Shown here: piece after piece, positions 46,512 through 58,400 of the stretch | Position numbering within the stretch: position 1 is the first letter of the stretch | How the letters are laid out: each line of letters begins with the position of its first letter | Source: Symbiodinium sp. CCMP2592 | Lineage: Eukaryota > Sar > Dinophyceae > Suessiales > Symbiodiniaceae | DNA length: 64,000 nt | Assembly: GCA_905221615.1 (NCBI GenBank) | Contig: CAJNDT010005813.1 | Coordinates: 67,501-131,500 of the forward strand | Reading direction: 5' to 3' | Made by a program: the position numbers and the translations under genes | Notes under the pieces: model-generated | The model's database searches: none | What the model saw: only the letters and a program-made list of their open reading frames with translations | Told to the model about the DNA's origin: nothing

Positions 46512-46525
46512 TACGGCTGATAACC
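46512..46525 (-). promoter_or_regulatory. Primer-binding site of element 3
   Basis: Third exact copy of GGTTATCAGCCGTA on the sense strand, preceded by TTTCACA, the inferred 3' end of the 5' LTR. Confidence 0.8.
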
Positions 46526-47982
46526 TGTGAAAAGCGGAGGATTCCACTCAACTCTCGGTCACAAAGCCCAAGGCAACCAATCGTAGATCAAGGCAAAGCA
46601 GCAAAGCAAAGCAAGGATGATCAGAGATTAAAACCGTAAGGTTGACGCTCAGGTAGAAGACAGGTCCTACAACCCCCAGGCTGTAAGCGGTCTTTTCCTG
46701 GGACTCGCAAAGCGGTCCTTGAGCAGTCAAGCTGCGTAGTGAGACAAAGTTGGCGTGAATCCTAACCAAGACACAGAAGCACATGTACGCATGTCCGTGA
46801 CAAATCACACCCTGAAAGCAAGCAGCCTTTCTCTGCACTTCGACGGCGGAGCGACCCAAAGCCTGAGAGGAAAGCGCTTTTGGCATGCAACCATGAGTCT
46901 CGTCAAGAATCTTGAGAAGCTTGAGACCCCGGGCACAGGCATCGTTCGTGGCCGCATAGGTCTTCAGCCAACTGGGACAAGGCACAGCTTCCGGAAGCGG
47001 TGGAGCTGGGATCTGAAGCTTTTTCAGGCCTGTCCACATCCGCCGGGTCGGGGAGAACCTGTCACAACGGAGATCCCGATCCGCGACTCCTCTGCCGCTC
47101 CACCTGAAATTCAGCTTAAAGCATGTCCGAGATGCCGGAAGCTTGGCCTGCGAGATGGAAGACTACTACTGGCGGGAAAGCGAACACTACGCCGGGCCTT
47201 CACACGTCTACACCCTAGAACCGGATCGTTGGCAAGCTCGTGCTTCAAGGCCTCGTGGAACCTTGCTACCCGCTGCTGAGTCTTGTCCACTCTGCACTCA
47301 GCCATGACCTGACGATCTCGTGCCACCTCCTTCGTACTGTGTAGCCTCAGAGACATCATGAGACATCACAACAAACCGCAACTTCGCACAAGAGATCAGC
47401 TGGGCTGGTTGGTAGGCCCGGACACTTTGGCAAGCTTTCCCACCAGGGCCAAGGCTCCTGAACGTTGCTGACATATAGACCCAGCCCCCGCCGCTTCCTC
47501 CTGCACCCGTCTCCTCGAAGCCTCTGGGAGACTCAACACGAGGAGATTGGCTCCTGGCCCAGACTCAAAGGCTTAGGCTTGCTGCGGGCTCCTGGCGTGA
47601 CCCGCCTCGGTGGAGGTCCACGGGGCGACGAAAGCGACCTGCACGGTCGCAGAACTCTCTCCGGAGCAAAACCCTTTCCGGGCCGCGCCTGCACGAAGAT
47701 TGCTCCTTGGCCCGCAACCCGTCCCTACTAGTAGAAACCCCCGAAGTCTCCGTCTTTCGCGCGCGCGCTTCGAGGGATGCTTTTTTTCCCGAAGACCGGT
47801 GAATGCGACATAGAGCTGCTCCAAATATGCCATTCGTCCAAGTCAGAAAAACCTTTGGGTGTCTTGTGTCACGATACAAGAAAAACTCAAACTTCTTTCG
47901 AACTAGGCTGAAATTGTTACAATGCCCGCCAAGGAAGATGTCAGTCCTGAAGGGCTTGTCATCTAAATTCGCCCTGTAATTT

Positions 47983-48215
47983 GGCGATTCCGGTTCATCA
48001 CATATCTTCTCGTGCGGTTCCAGTTCATCAGATATCTTAAACACGCGCCCGCATTCTGCGCTTATAGTTCCGTCATATATCTCAAACACGCCGCCTCATT
48101 GGGCCACTCTGGTTCATCATATATCTTAAACATGCTTCCTCATTAAGCGATCCCGGTTCATCACATGTCTTAGGCGATCCCGGTTCATCACATTTCTGAA
48201 ACCCGCAGGGGTGGA
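47983..48215 (-). repeat. Degenerate tandem repeat, about 27-46 bp units
   Basis: Five or six units each contain a version of GGTTCATCACATATCTT, variably followed by AAACACGC. On the minus strand they encode repeated KICDEPES / RVFKISDELEP-like words in overlapping frames, but variable unit lengths break any common frame. Confidence 0.75.
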
Positions 48216-50377
48216 TGATCATAACGTGCGTTTTGACGCGGTGAGTCACAACCATATCCGCTGAGGACAACGTGTTGGTTTGCACTTCGGGTGGGTGTAC
48301 ACTTGAAGATCCTCGTAGTCGATCGTGTGAGCATGAAACCGAAGAAGTTGTCACTTCATAATTCACAAGACCCTCAACAGCGATGAAAATGACACAGATA
48401 CCGCCAAAAAAGGCACAGATGACGCAGAAACCTTGTAGCAGGAAGCCATGCCCTGAGACATCACCCCAAAACGACAAAAAAGACACCGATACTGCCAAAA
48501 AAACAATAACGCCAAAAAAAGAACAATCACCCCCTTGCCGGATTATTTGGGTGGTATGCTTCCGACTGAGCCGCCAAGGACTTCTCAAGCTGCAAGGGCT
48601 TGGGCGAATCCGAAGTTCACAGCGATACTCCCCTTCGTGTCTTGCGAGTGCCGCTCGAGACTGCCGATGCGAATGCCCTGCGATGGTAAAGCAGGAAAGT
48701 CAGACGCTACTGAATTGCATGATGCTGGATCTTGTGCCTGCACTGAGCCGCCAGCTCCGTCCCAGCTACAGCGGATGATGTAGACGAAGTGTGGCGGCTT
48801 CGTGAAGATTTCTAGCAGTCAAATTTTCTGCACTCAGAACTGGGCTGCGGCTGCCCTGATCTGATGCTCGCCTGAGGATGTGCGAGTCCGCCGGTAGAGC
48901 CGTAGCTCTACCCTCTGGATCTTAGAAATGTCAGGCATTGCAAGTCAAAGCAATCCGCAACATGAGCTGAGCTCCTGACTCCGAGCTTAAGCTCTCGTCG
49001 TCGCAGAAACAGACTCTGGGTCGCCTCTCTTCCAAAGCATTCAGCTACCCGAAGCACAAGACGGTCGATCGGCCTCCTGTGATGCTGCTTCGCGCGTCTT
49101 CGACCGTTCCAGGCCATCGCTCTCGCTCATATCACGCAAGCTAGATTTTCGGATAGCACAAAGGAATATATCTCTGACTGACTGAAGACTACCTTTTCCA
49201 TGGAAGACGGCCTTGCCGCTGCTCAAGAGTTCAAGAATCCCATCGTGCAGAATTGAGAGCAGACTTGTCGCTTCTACCCGAAGCCCCCATAGCTGCGTGC
49301 CCTTTTGCTGCCAATTGGCCAGTTGAGGGAGAACTGTGGTGTGGCACATTGTAGAGCATTCTGGCACATCCTTTTTCGAACTGATCCTTCAGGCACCCAC
49401 ATTACCTCATCCGTCTGGGCTGATACTTCAGCCTTGCGGTCCATCATCGTCTCAGCTCAAGCCACTGTGCCGGTGCTCTGGACGTCGAATGCATCCATCC
49501 AAGAACCGTCTGTGGCACGTTTGCTCGGGGAGGCGGCTCACATGTCGCGGAAGGGCGCCGTGCACTGCATTTCAGACGAACACGATCGAGGCCATACCCG
49601 ACTAGATGGCTTGCGTACCACGATTTCGTACGTCGTCGCCACAGGGTCATATGAGTCATATCGTGCTGCCGAGACCTAGGAAGAGGCCCGCATCTCCTCT
49701 AGAAGCCTGTCCACGTCCTGCTCCAAGCTGTCAGCAGGCACCACTCGCGAGCGCTCCAGCCGTGCCTTCATGGCACACTCTCACCGTGCGCACTCGACCC
49801 GAGCTTCCATAAAACGTGCGAGGCAGCACCTTGTGCACAACCAGCCCTCTTCTCCGCACGACCTTCTGCCGCTCAGTGGCCACAAGGTCCTGCGGTCAAG
49901 ATGCGCCCGTCAGCTTCCCGCTCATCCCGCTCCCATCCTCTCCTCCCGCGCCCATGGGGTGACCCGAAAGCAGCCGTTAAGGGTGAAGGCAGCGCGGGCC
50001 TGGAGGAATCAGTCTCACAAGAGCACCTACAGTAATACCTAGTCCGGCCTCGTCGACCAGCAGAGGCAGGTCGGACTGGAAGAGCACCTCTGCCGACAGC
50101 AAGCCCCTGGCCCTGGAACAGTTTTTGTTAAAGCCTTTTCTGCGCCAGGGCCTCAGCCTCTGCAGGCAAGTGCTGCGCCAAGAGCTTCACAAGTGACCCG
50201 CAGACCACACGCCGATCTCGATCGGGGAGGAGCAAGTGTGGGTCTGGGAAGTTGATGCTCACCGTCTGCACCTTGCACAGAACTCGCAGAGTGTACTCCT
50301 TTTTCTTTCCCGAAGGTACTGTAGGAGGTCTCACTCGCTCACTCACTCACTCACTAACACACACGTACACACTCGCT

Positions 50378-50384
<7 letters not shown>

Positions 50385-50423
<39 letters not shown>
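50385..50423 (+). repeat. (CT)n microsatellite
   Basis: About nineteen CT units, preceded by ACTC repeats at about 50331-50355. Confidence 0.95.
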
Positions 50424-50426
<3 letters not shown>

Positions 50427-50892
50427 TACCGGGCGTGAGGGCAGAGCAGCTCCGGGCTCTAACCCTCGTGCGAGTCCGCACACCCGCGTTTCGCGGGAGT
50501 TCATGGTTCCCCAAGGGGATTTTCCCCTCCGGGCTCAGCTGTACTGTAACTTGGGGTTTAGGCACCTCCCCCGACTTGCGACAACAAAGGCACAGCTTAA
50601 CAGCACGGTTGACAGGTGCAGTGTAAACGGTCAGCGGTATGGTGCCTCTCCCCTCCGGCTCTCCCCTCTTTCTCACACAAGCAAACACCTGCTCCAAACG
50701 AACTGTCTACAGAACTGAGGGCCGGGCCAACCTTCGCGAGCTGAGGTGTCACAAAACAACAGAGTAAGTTAGATATAGTGGTTCACATCCCCCGAGCTCT
50801 GGTTGGCAGTATGCTACTTGCTGAGCGTCATGTTCCCCCCTGAGAACCTTGGGTAGTGAGCATGTGTAGTTCGAGTGTACTTCCCCCGGTTC

Positions 50893-51389
50893 TCAGTAGG
50901 GTCCATGCCGTCCATAGAAGGCTGCTTGCAATCTACGACGCCTATGGCTCCCTCCGTCGTCGTCGTCTTGGCGAGGACTTCGGGAGCGCCCCCTCTCAGC
51001 TTCGTCACTTCGGTTGCTCCCCCCCATCGGTGGGGCATGCCATGGGATCGTTGTCCCCTCGCTCTCGGTCTGTGTCGGCAGCGGAACTGTGGCCATTTCT
51101 CCCGCTGCGTTCACTGCAGCTTGAAGACTGGGCGTCATGAGCGCCTCCATCTGCGCGGCACTGAGGATCCCCGACTGCTCGGCGGCGGTTACGTCCGGAA
51201 TCGTCCCCTCCGTGGTGCCGTCGCGACGCTCCTCCGGGTTGCCGTTGGGGTTCTCGTCCGGCACGTTGTAGTTTGTTATGCCCCCATCTGGCGCTGGCGG
51301 TGTCTCACCGGTCTGGGTGCTTTCATGGACCGCGTGCACCCCTCCGAACGGGGCCTGTTGCCAGGCTTCTAGCGCTTGCAGCATCTCCA
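50893..51389 (-). pseudogene. 3' half of an ORF interrupted by element 4
   Basis: Open from the target-site duplication to a stop at 50893. It encodes MLQALEAWQQAPFGG, an acidic/Pro segment, and an Arg/Ser/Asp-rich end (RSRSPRQDDDDGG) finishing in YGRHGPY. Its frame is that of 59900-60760: element 4 plus one target duplication is 8505 bp, a multiple of three. No family is recognised; it may be host or an older element's gag. Confidence 0.75.
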
Positions 51390-51394
51390 CGATC
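51390..51394. repeat. Target-site duplication of element 4 (left)
   Basis: CGATC, matching 59895-59899. Five bases is the usual duplication length for copia integrases. Confidence 0.9.
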
Positions 51395-51569
51395 TGCTAA
51401 TTTTCACTCAAACACAAGCGCCTGCGGAGTACACAAGTCAGCACATTGGGCTCAAATGAATTACGGAGCTCGCACAAATAAAACAAGTACTCAAGTAAAT
51501 ACCGGCCAGGAAAACAAATGGAAAATACGTGTACATACAGTACGAGTACAAGGCGTGCAAAGTTTTGCA
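51395..51569 (-). repeat. 3' LTR of element 4
   Basis: 175 bp, identical by eye to 59720-59894. Plus-strand ends are TGCTAATTTT and AGTTTTGCA. Confidence 0.95.
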
Positions 51570-51578
51570 CCCCGCCTA
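51570..51578 (-). promoter_or_regulatory. Polypurine tract of element 4
   Basis: The sense strand reads TAGGCGGGG immediately before the 3' LTR. It is short and interrupted by one C, so the exact primer boundary is uncertain. Confidence 0.6.
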
Positions 51579-52466
51579 AAGCATGCCGAAGTCCAACTAA
51601 GGCTACTGCTTTCAAACACAACTTTGCGACTTCAAAAGCCACACTGTACGAGAGCTCTAAGCTGCTACACTAGGGCCGGTATGACAAAGAAACAAAAGGA
51701 GTACAACTAGCTTCAGTACAGCTCCGGACTGGGTTTCACTCGCGTGCACAAGCTCTGCCGAAGCGGTCGTTGGCTTGACCTACCGCTACCTACCGTCTTT
51801 GACACTAGAGACTACGAACGCATTTGCGCTGTCTGCCTACGGAAGTCGATGAAAGATGCAAGGCATCCCACACCAACTGTTGAATGCTTGACTCGGGCAA
51901 GCGGACCCGGCACAAGAGGTAAGAAGAGCAGAGGCTTCACACAAGTGATGCAAAAGTAAGCTGACTCGAAGCACGGCGCTGAGAGAGGCTGACGATTCAT
52001 GCGGGATCATGCAAGCACAATTTGATAATCAAGAAAGTGTTTGCCCTGTACGCAAAACAGCCGAAGGAAGCCTACAACCAACGACTAAAAGTATTAGAAC
52101 CTCCTAATTAAGGTCCAGCAGTGGCGGAATGCATCATCGCCATCACACGTGTCAGCAATGCACTCAAAGTGCACACATTCTCGGGTTTGCCAAAATGGCA
52201 TGCGTCACAAGTATTGATGGTGCAAAATGCACCATATGCACATTCAAGAAAGCCATACAAGTATATGCTCAAGATCATCGGCACCTGAAGTTAACAGAAG
52301 GGTCCAGGACCCAGCAACATGAGCATCCAAGCTATAATACAGGTGGATATATACAAGATGCCCCATGGTATCAACACGCCGAGTGTTGACACCAAGAAAG
52401 CATCGCATCAAGAGCATTTCAAGTGGCCATCAAGAGAGGCTTTGCACATACATCATGCACCATCAC

Positions 52467-55400
52467 TCAAGGATTGCATTTCTTGCATGCACGGAGTCCG
52501 CGGTTCTGTGCTTCGTGGCGCTCGTACGCCTTCACACGATCGCACCCATCAAGCTTAAAGCACCGGAGACGATGATAGCAGCGGCCCGTGTGCGACACCC
52601 ACACGAGGCTCCCACGGTGGTTCATCCTCCGTGCCACGGCGATAGGGTACCCGTGCAGCTCGCGGAACGACTGCGTCGAAAGCTGCGAACTCATTGACTC
52701 TGCTGGTGTTCCAGGTGCTGATGCATGGTCAGCAGGAGGCACATGAGCCTGCACTGCATTCATCGCACCAGTGGGCGGTGCTGCTGACGAACTCGCGTCG
52801 GGATGAGGAGCATCCTCATCTTCGTACCTCGGACCTGGTCTGGTAGAAGCTTTGGACCTTGCACCTTTGCGTAGCGCGGACAAAACATGTGGAGGGCTAT
52901 CATCACCATCAAAGTCGAAAGACAGAGGATTCGTAGGAGTCCCAGGCGCACCAACTCCAACATGCAAATTGAGCTGGCGATCAAACTGAAAGGAGACATG
53001 ATCACGAGGGCCAGCGATCTGCACATTGACCTGGCCGCGATCAGATACCCTGCAGCACAAAGTGCGGATGCACAACACAAGCATCAGCATTGTCACGCAC
53101 GCAAGGACCAAAGCATGGGGCTGCACAAGCATGTCGATGACAGACACGCCAGTGTCATCGCGGACCCACAGTCCCAAGAACCACACAAGGACCCGGTTAG
53201 CCCAGTCAGGAAGATCAGCTCCTGAGTCATCCAAGCCGTTGTCACCGTCAGCATCATCCGCAGCACGACTCAAGGCGCTCACAACAGCGATGACAATGGC
53301 CTGAATCATAGGCTTGCTCACGGACGCACTCGATGTGGAGCGGACGGCACGCACAGCGTCCTTCTTTGCTTGCTTGTAGCGTAGATCAGCAATCTCATCT
53401 TCTCCAACAAAGCACTCATGCACAGTATGCCAGCAACCGATGATGTGCAAAAGCATGAGCATGCGGCTCCGAGAAAGGCCTTTGGTGTTCAGGTCGGCCA
53501 CATTGATCGACGTTGCAACTTTGCGAAGCATGATGATCTTATCCGCAACAAGCTGCTGAGTCCACAAGACTCGGACGCTCAAGTGCCTAACGCGGCCGAC
53601 GCCGCTTCGCTCCATGATGCCTTTGGCAGCGCTGGCGTCGAGGAAGTGATGAATCTGGGGTGGCTCATCGTCGGCAATGAAAGCGAGCAGCTGCCGAACA
53701 AACAAAGCGTCACAAAGTGTAGACGTCGCCGCAAGCAATTCCGATTCCCCTGAGCTCAAAGCAATCACCCTTTGTGTACGGCTAGAGCTGTACAAAAGGC
53801 AACCTGCTACGAACACCATCCCTGAGCTAACCGATTTGCGAGAGCCGCGATGCGCCGCCCAGTTGGCGTCCGAAAAAGCTTCTAAGCACAGGATCGGCTG
53901 GCTCGGTCTCGGAATCTCGCCGGAAACTCCGTTGTAACAGTTTCTGCGATCAAGCAAGAGACCATGGTGTTGGCCTTCAAGAAGATACTTCAACAGATGC
54001 CTCAAAGCAGCCTGCGCATTGCGTGTTGGCGAAGTCATGTAGCTGCTCAACGCACGGATGGCACCCTGACACTCGATCAAATCCACTGCCAAGTACAAAA
54101 GAATGCCATTGGCACAGCGGAAAGCCTTTGCATCTGCACACGCGAGAAGCTCGCTGTTGTCTACTTCATCAAGCTGCGGCGCATAAGGAGTCTTCTTCGG
54201 GGCACTCCGTTCATCGATTTTCATCACAGAAAACAACTTTTCAAAATGCTTGGCCGAGGGTGTTAGCAGCATTTTACCGTCAGCAAGAAGTGTGTGATGC
54301 CGCTTCAAGAACGAAATCGTGTCCCCCGGAGCCTCAAGGATGCGGATGCTTACACGATACTTTGATTCAAGCGTGGGCCGGAGGCGCTCAAGAAGAAAGC
54401 GCTTGCTGCCTGCACCCAACAAGTCATCGACATGCATCTGCATACTGAACTTGGAAGCTGGCTCGCGAATCAACGAGGGCAGAGCATCACACTTCTTAAA
54501 ACCCAAGGCTTCATCAAGAAAACTGGAAAATGCCAAGTACCACTCCTTGGATCCGTCCCGCTGTCCGGGCAAGACTCGTCCCAGCACGTAGCGGACACCT
54601 GCATGCTGCACAATGACCAGGCGGGTCTGCTTGACGCTAAGGTAAGCGTCACTGATGTCGAGGGCGACCATGACCCAAGGATCATCAGGGTCAGGCTCGT
54701 GACACAGGTAGTGGATCGGCAACAAGCGGTTCGAAAGTGCTGTGGAGGCGGGCGAAAAGAGGTCATGACGCTCATTGAGCCACGCATACTCTCGGGCCAC
54801 GTACCGGCTGCGTCGGTACCAAACTGGGGAGCCACCAAGCTCCTTCTCACGCCACGTGCGCACCATGCGCGTGGTGAGGTGAGTGGCCTCTTGACCTGCG
54901 TACTCATCGTTATGAGCTGCTGACTCAGGAAGCAGCACAGTCATGCCTTCTAGCCTAGCAATCTCAACTCCATCAGCAATCACATCCAAAGCTTCGAGCT
55001 CCTCCGGAGAGAGCTCTGGCTCAATGTCTGAAGTGCGAGGCCGACACAGCTCAGGCAGCAACTCAGTGTCACCAGACTGATCCTCAAGAAAACTTTGGTC
55101 GTAATCCTCGAGCTCATCAAGCGTGTCACCATCAAACGTCAAAGTGACATTTTCATCCTCATGCTCATAACACACTTGCCTGATGTGCACAACGCAGGGA
55201 GACTCCTCTCCAGAGGTTACAAGCAAATCTCCAGCCGGCACTTCATCCGCACAGCAGCCAGGGGCGGTAATCAAAGAAATCTGCCCTTCAAGAGCCATCA
55301 CTTGGTCATCATCAGACCTGCGGGCGACCTTGGCTGGTCGAGGATTCTCACTGAGGCCCAGAGCCTCAGAAATCAGAGGAGCGGATGAGGCAACTGCCCC

Positions 55401-58400
55401 CGCCTCGGCAGGAATTGCGGGCATCCCCGCCTCGGCTGAGCTGGGTTCACCTGCGTCAGTGGACAACACATCACCGTGACGATCAGAAAGAGCAGCATCC
55501 TCCGTGGCACTCATGCCATCAGAAGGGCTATAGTTGATGGATGTTGGAGACCGCACTGGCGAGTCGGTGCCTGCAATCTGTGAAGGAGAGCCTCGAGCCT
55601 CGTGAGGAAGAGGCGATTCTGCAGCGGCTGGTGGTGAAGGAGGAGGGCCAACGTAGGCTGGGATAGGCATTGCAACAGGAGCGGCTGGCTTCTTGTGCCC
55701 AAGTACAAGTTTCCCCCCTATGGACGAGAGCCCGTGCTCGAAAACACTCACATCAAAGCTGGCTGCAAAGTCCGGATCGAAATTGTCTTCAAACCTTCGC
55801 ACTGAGCGCGTCACGAAGACGCCACCGACCAAACCCAAAATGTGGGTGTCATTGCCTATAGCTTTTCCAAGCCAGAGGCCGTGGCGCCAGCGCGCCGAGG
55901 ATTTGCCGTCAGGTTTGAGGTATCCCAGGACCTTTTCTCCAAAGCGACAGATGGTGCCGCTGTACGCCGAATCAGTCACAGCCTCGTACGGAGTAGTGCC
56001 ATGCACAGGCGTGTAACGGTTGCGAAGCCAGCAGGCATGGGCAAGGGCCCATCCGTAGATCGGATGCAGTGGTGGAAACAACACTTGATCGTCCTTGGCT
56101 CCACAAGCTTGCTCGAGATCATGCATAAGCACAGCTGCATGTTGCCTGATGCTCCCAACGACCTGCTCAACCTGACCATTGCTCTGGTGAGACTCCACAG
56201 GAGCGGTGTCCTTGGACACGTCGACACCAAGATTCCGAAGGGCCTTCAAGAGACCGGCTTGCACCGCAAGGATAGCGGGTTCATTATCACATCGGAGTCT
56301 GAGGGACCGGTGACCCAACCATATCGCAAACCTCGCGGATTCTGTAACCAAGTGACTGAGGCTGCTGCCGCCCTTCTGAGCCGTAGGAATGGCATGCACG
56401 GCTTTGGTGTGACGATCATGAAGAAACAAGACTGTCAGGCGGTCCTTGGCTTCTCGAACACCGTCATCGGCTTCCCTCGAGCAGTATCCAAAGTCAAAAG
56501 ACAAGACAGACCGAGATCCAGGATCATGCGAAGCCTCAGACGGGTGGCGATCCTGTCTTCCGCGAAACTTGACACAAGCATCGCACCAGGGCTGGTACGG
56601 TTCATGTGTCAGCACATGTTGTGCACGATCGTGGTCCGAAGGAGCTGCAGGAACTGGTGGTGCATGTGGTGGCCGACTCAGCTCGGCGCTCAAGTTGTGA
56701 TGGACCTGATGCTCACGCAAAAGATCGGACTCACGCAGATGGCGCACCAAGCGCTCCCAACACTGGCTCTTAGACCCATTCTTACCCAAGCCAAGGCTGA
56801 CAAGGGCAGCACGCATGACCCGAAGCGAAGAGTTGCGGTCAATCACAACACCGTTCACAGTGACGCTGTCAATGACTTCGCGTTCAGATGGAGCCGCCTC
56901 TCCACCTCCATCAGCCGCAGGAGCGACTGGAGCCGCTTGATCAGCACTCGGAGGGAGATCGCTATCACCTTCAAGTCCGCCTACACCTGCACCTTGATCG
57001 GCGGCATCTGGCATTGGAACCTCTGGAGCCTCAACAGAACCTGCACCTTGAAGGGAACTTGGCACGTCATCGGAATCAGAGGGACTAAACCCTAGGCTCT
57101 CAGGACTTAGGGAGGCATCGTCATACGCAATGGTGATAACCTGTTCGACAGCCGGGGGCCCAAGCGGCAACGTACGATCCGTCAAAGAGCTCACATCGGC
57201 CGCCAACTCAGCAACAGTCCACCGGCCATCTCTGCGCACAAGTGTGGTGCGATACCAAAGCAACTCAGTCAAGGGAATCAGCGTGCTGTCGACATAAGAC
57301 TGCCCAAAACTTAGAAGCGCATAGCGTCTGGAACCTATCCTTTGCCACCCTGACGAGTCAAGACGGAGCAAAGGACCATGCAATGCTGCACTCACCGCCC
57401 GCACTGCTGAAGGTAGAGCGTTGAGGACACGCACACTGCCCGTTGCGCATAGAGATTGCCTCTTCAACCTGACCGGTTCGGACAGATCACCGTTGGTGAG
57501 GATGAAGTCACTGTCACCTGAAGTGGAGGGGATTACGTAAAATCCTGCCTTGTACAATTTGCCCAAAGAAAGGAGAGGGCAAGTAACTCCTCCGATCAAG
57601 AACTTTTCACGGAACCTGATGGACCCAACACGAACCTCTGCAATGCGTATGCCTTTGGACTGCAGCAAACGGCCTGAAGCATCGACGAACCTCTGAGCCG
57701 ACGATGGAGCAGGATCACCAACCTGGGCGTACGTCTCAGGGAGTGCACTGATATCCGCTCCTGAGTCCAGGATGATGTCTTCACCGTTGACACTAGCAAG
57801 AGCACGGACACTGCCATGCACATACACAGACGGCTTGAGAGGCGTTACCTGATCGGCATCACAACTGACTTGATGCACGGGGCACTTGACGGAATCTGCC
57901 AGGAATCTGGACTGATCTGCAGGGCACTTGAAGGAATCTGCACGGGATCTGGAATGATCTGCATGGCACTTGAAGGGATCTGCAAGGGATTTGGAATGAT
58001 CCGCATGGCACTCCAGCTGCTTGGCTTCACACAGCTTCAAGAGCACATCACTCGGGAGGCTCAAAAGCTCGTACTCACAGATCGTATCCCAAGCGTTGCA
58101 ACGAACCTCAGAGGGGTCACTGATCGAAAAGTGCTCAACTCGTTCCATGCTGCACTGAATCATGCAAACGCGGGTGTCTCCATCAAGAAACTCCTCATCA
58201 CACTCATCAAAGGCTGTAAGGTCTATCTCCGCAAGCCTAGCAACCCGACCCTTTGCACCAACCTGAGAGGCACTCTGAGACGGAGTCACAGTCGAGACGG
58301 TGGATCCCGACTCCTCGGACACAGCCTGCACCTTGCCTGCCTTCAAATCGGCCTTGTACTTCCTGCAATCTCGCTTCCAGTGGCCAGATTTGTTACAGTA

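Larger units (their letters stand above)
38717..46525 (-). mobile_element. Element 3: 5' part of a Ty1/copia-type element, truncated in RT
   Basis: From the primer site at 46512-46525 it runs through gag (several frames), protease, integrase and a dUTPase-like barrel to the first ~40 residues of RT, then stops at the TAGC block. RT core, RNase H, polypurine tract and 3' LTR are missing. The 5' LTR must begin at 46526 (TGTGAAAAGCGG, giving CA at its sense 3' end), but its outer end cannot be fixed without a second copy. It is related to element 2: same primer site, CCCH gag fingers, and similar protease, integrase and RT start. Confidence 0.85.
46526..50892. other. 5' LTR start of element 3, then gene-poor sequence
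   Basis: The first few hundred bases must include the element 3 5' LTR (outer limit unknown). The rest has only short overlapping open frames with no recognisable domain. A poly-A-rich repeated phrase (GATACYGCCAAAAAA) occurs at about 48,395 and 48,490. Confidence 0.55.

Noticed and set aside
47983-48215. CRISPR-like array
   Set aside because: Repeats are degenerate and unevenly spaced, with no constant repeat length, and the host is eukaryotic.
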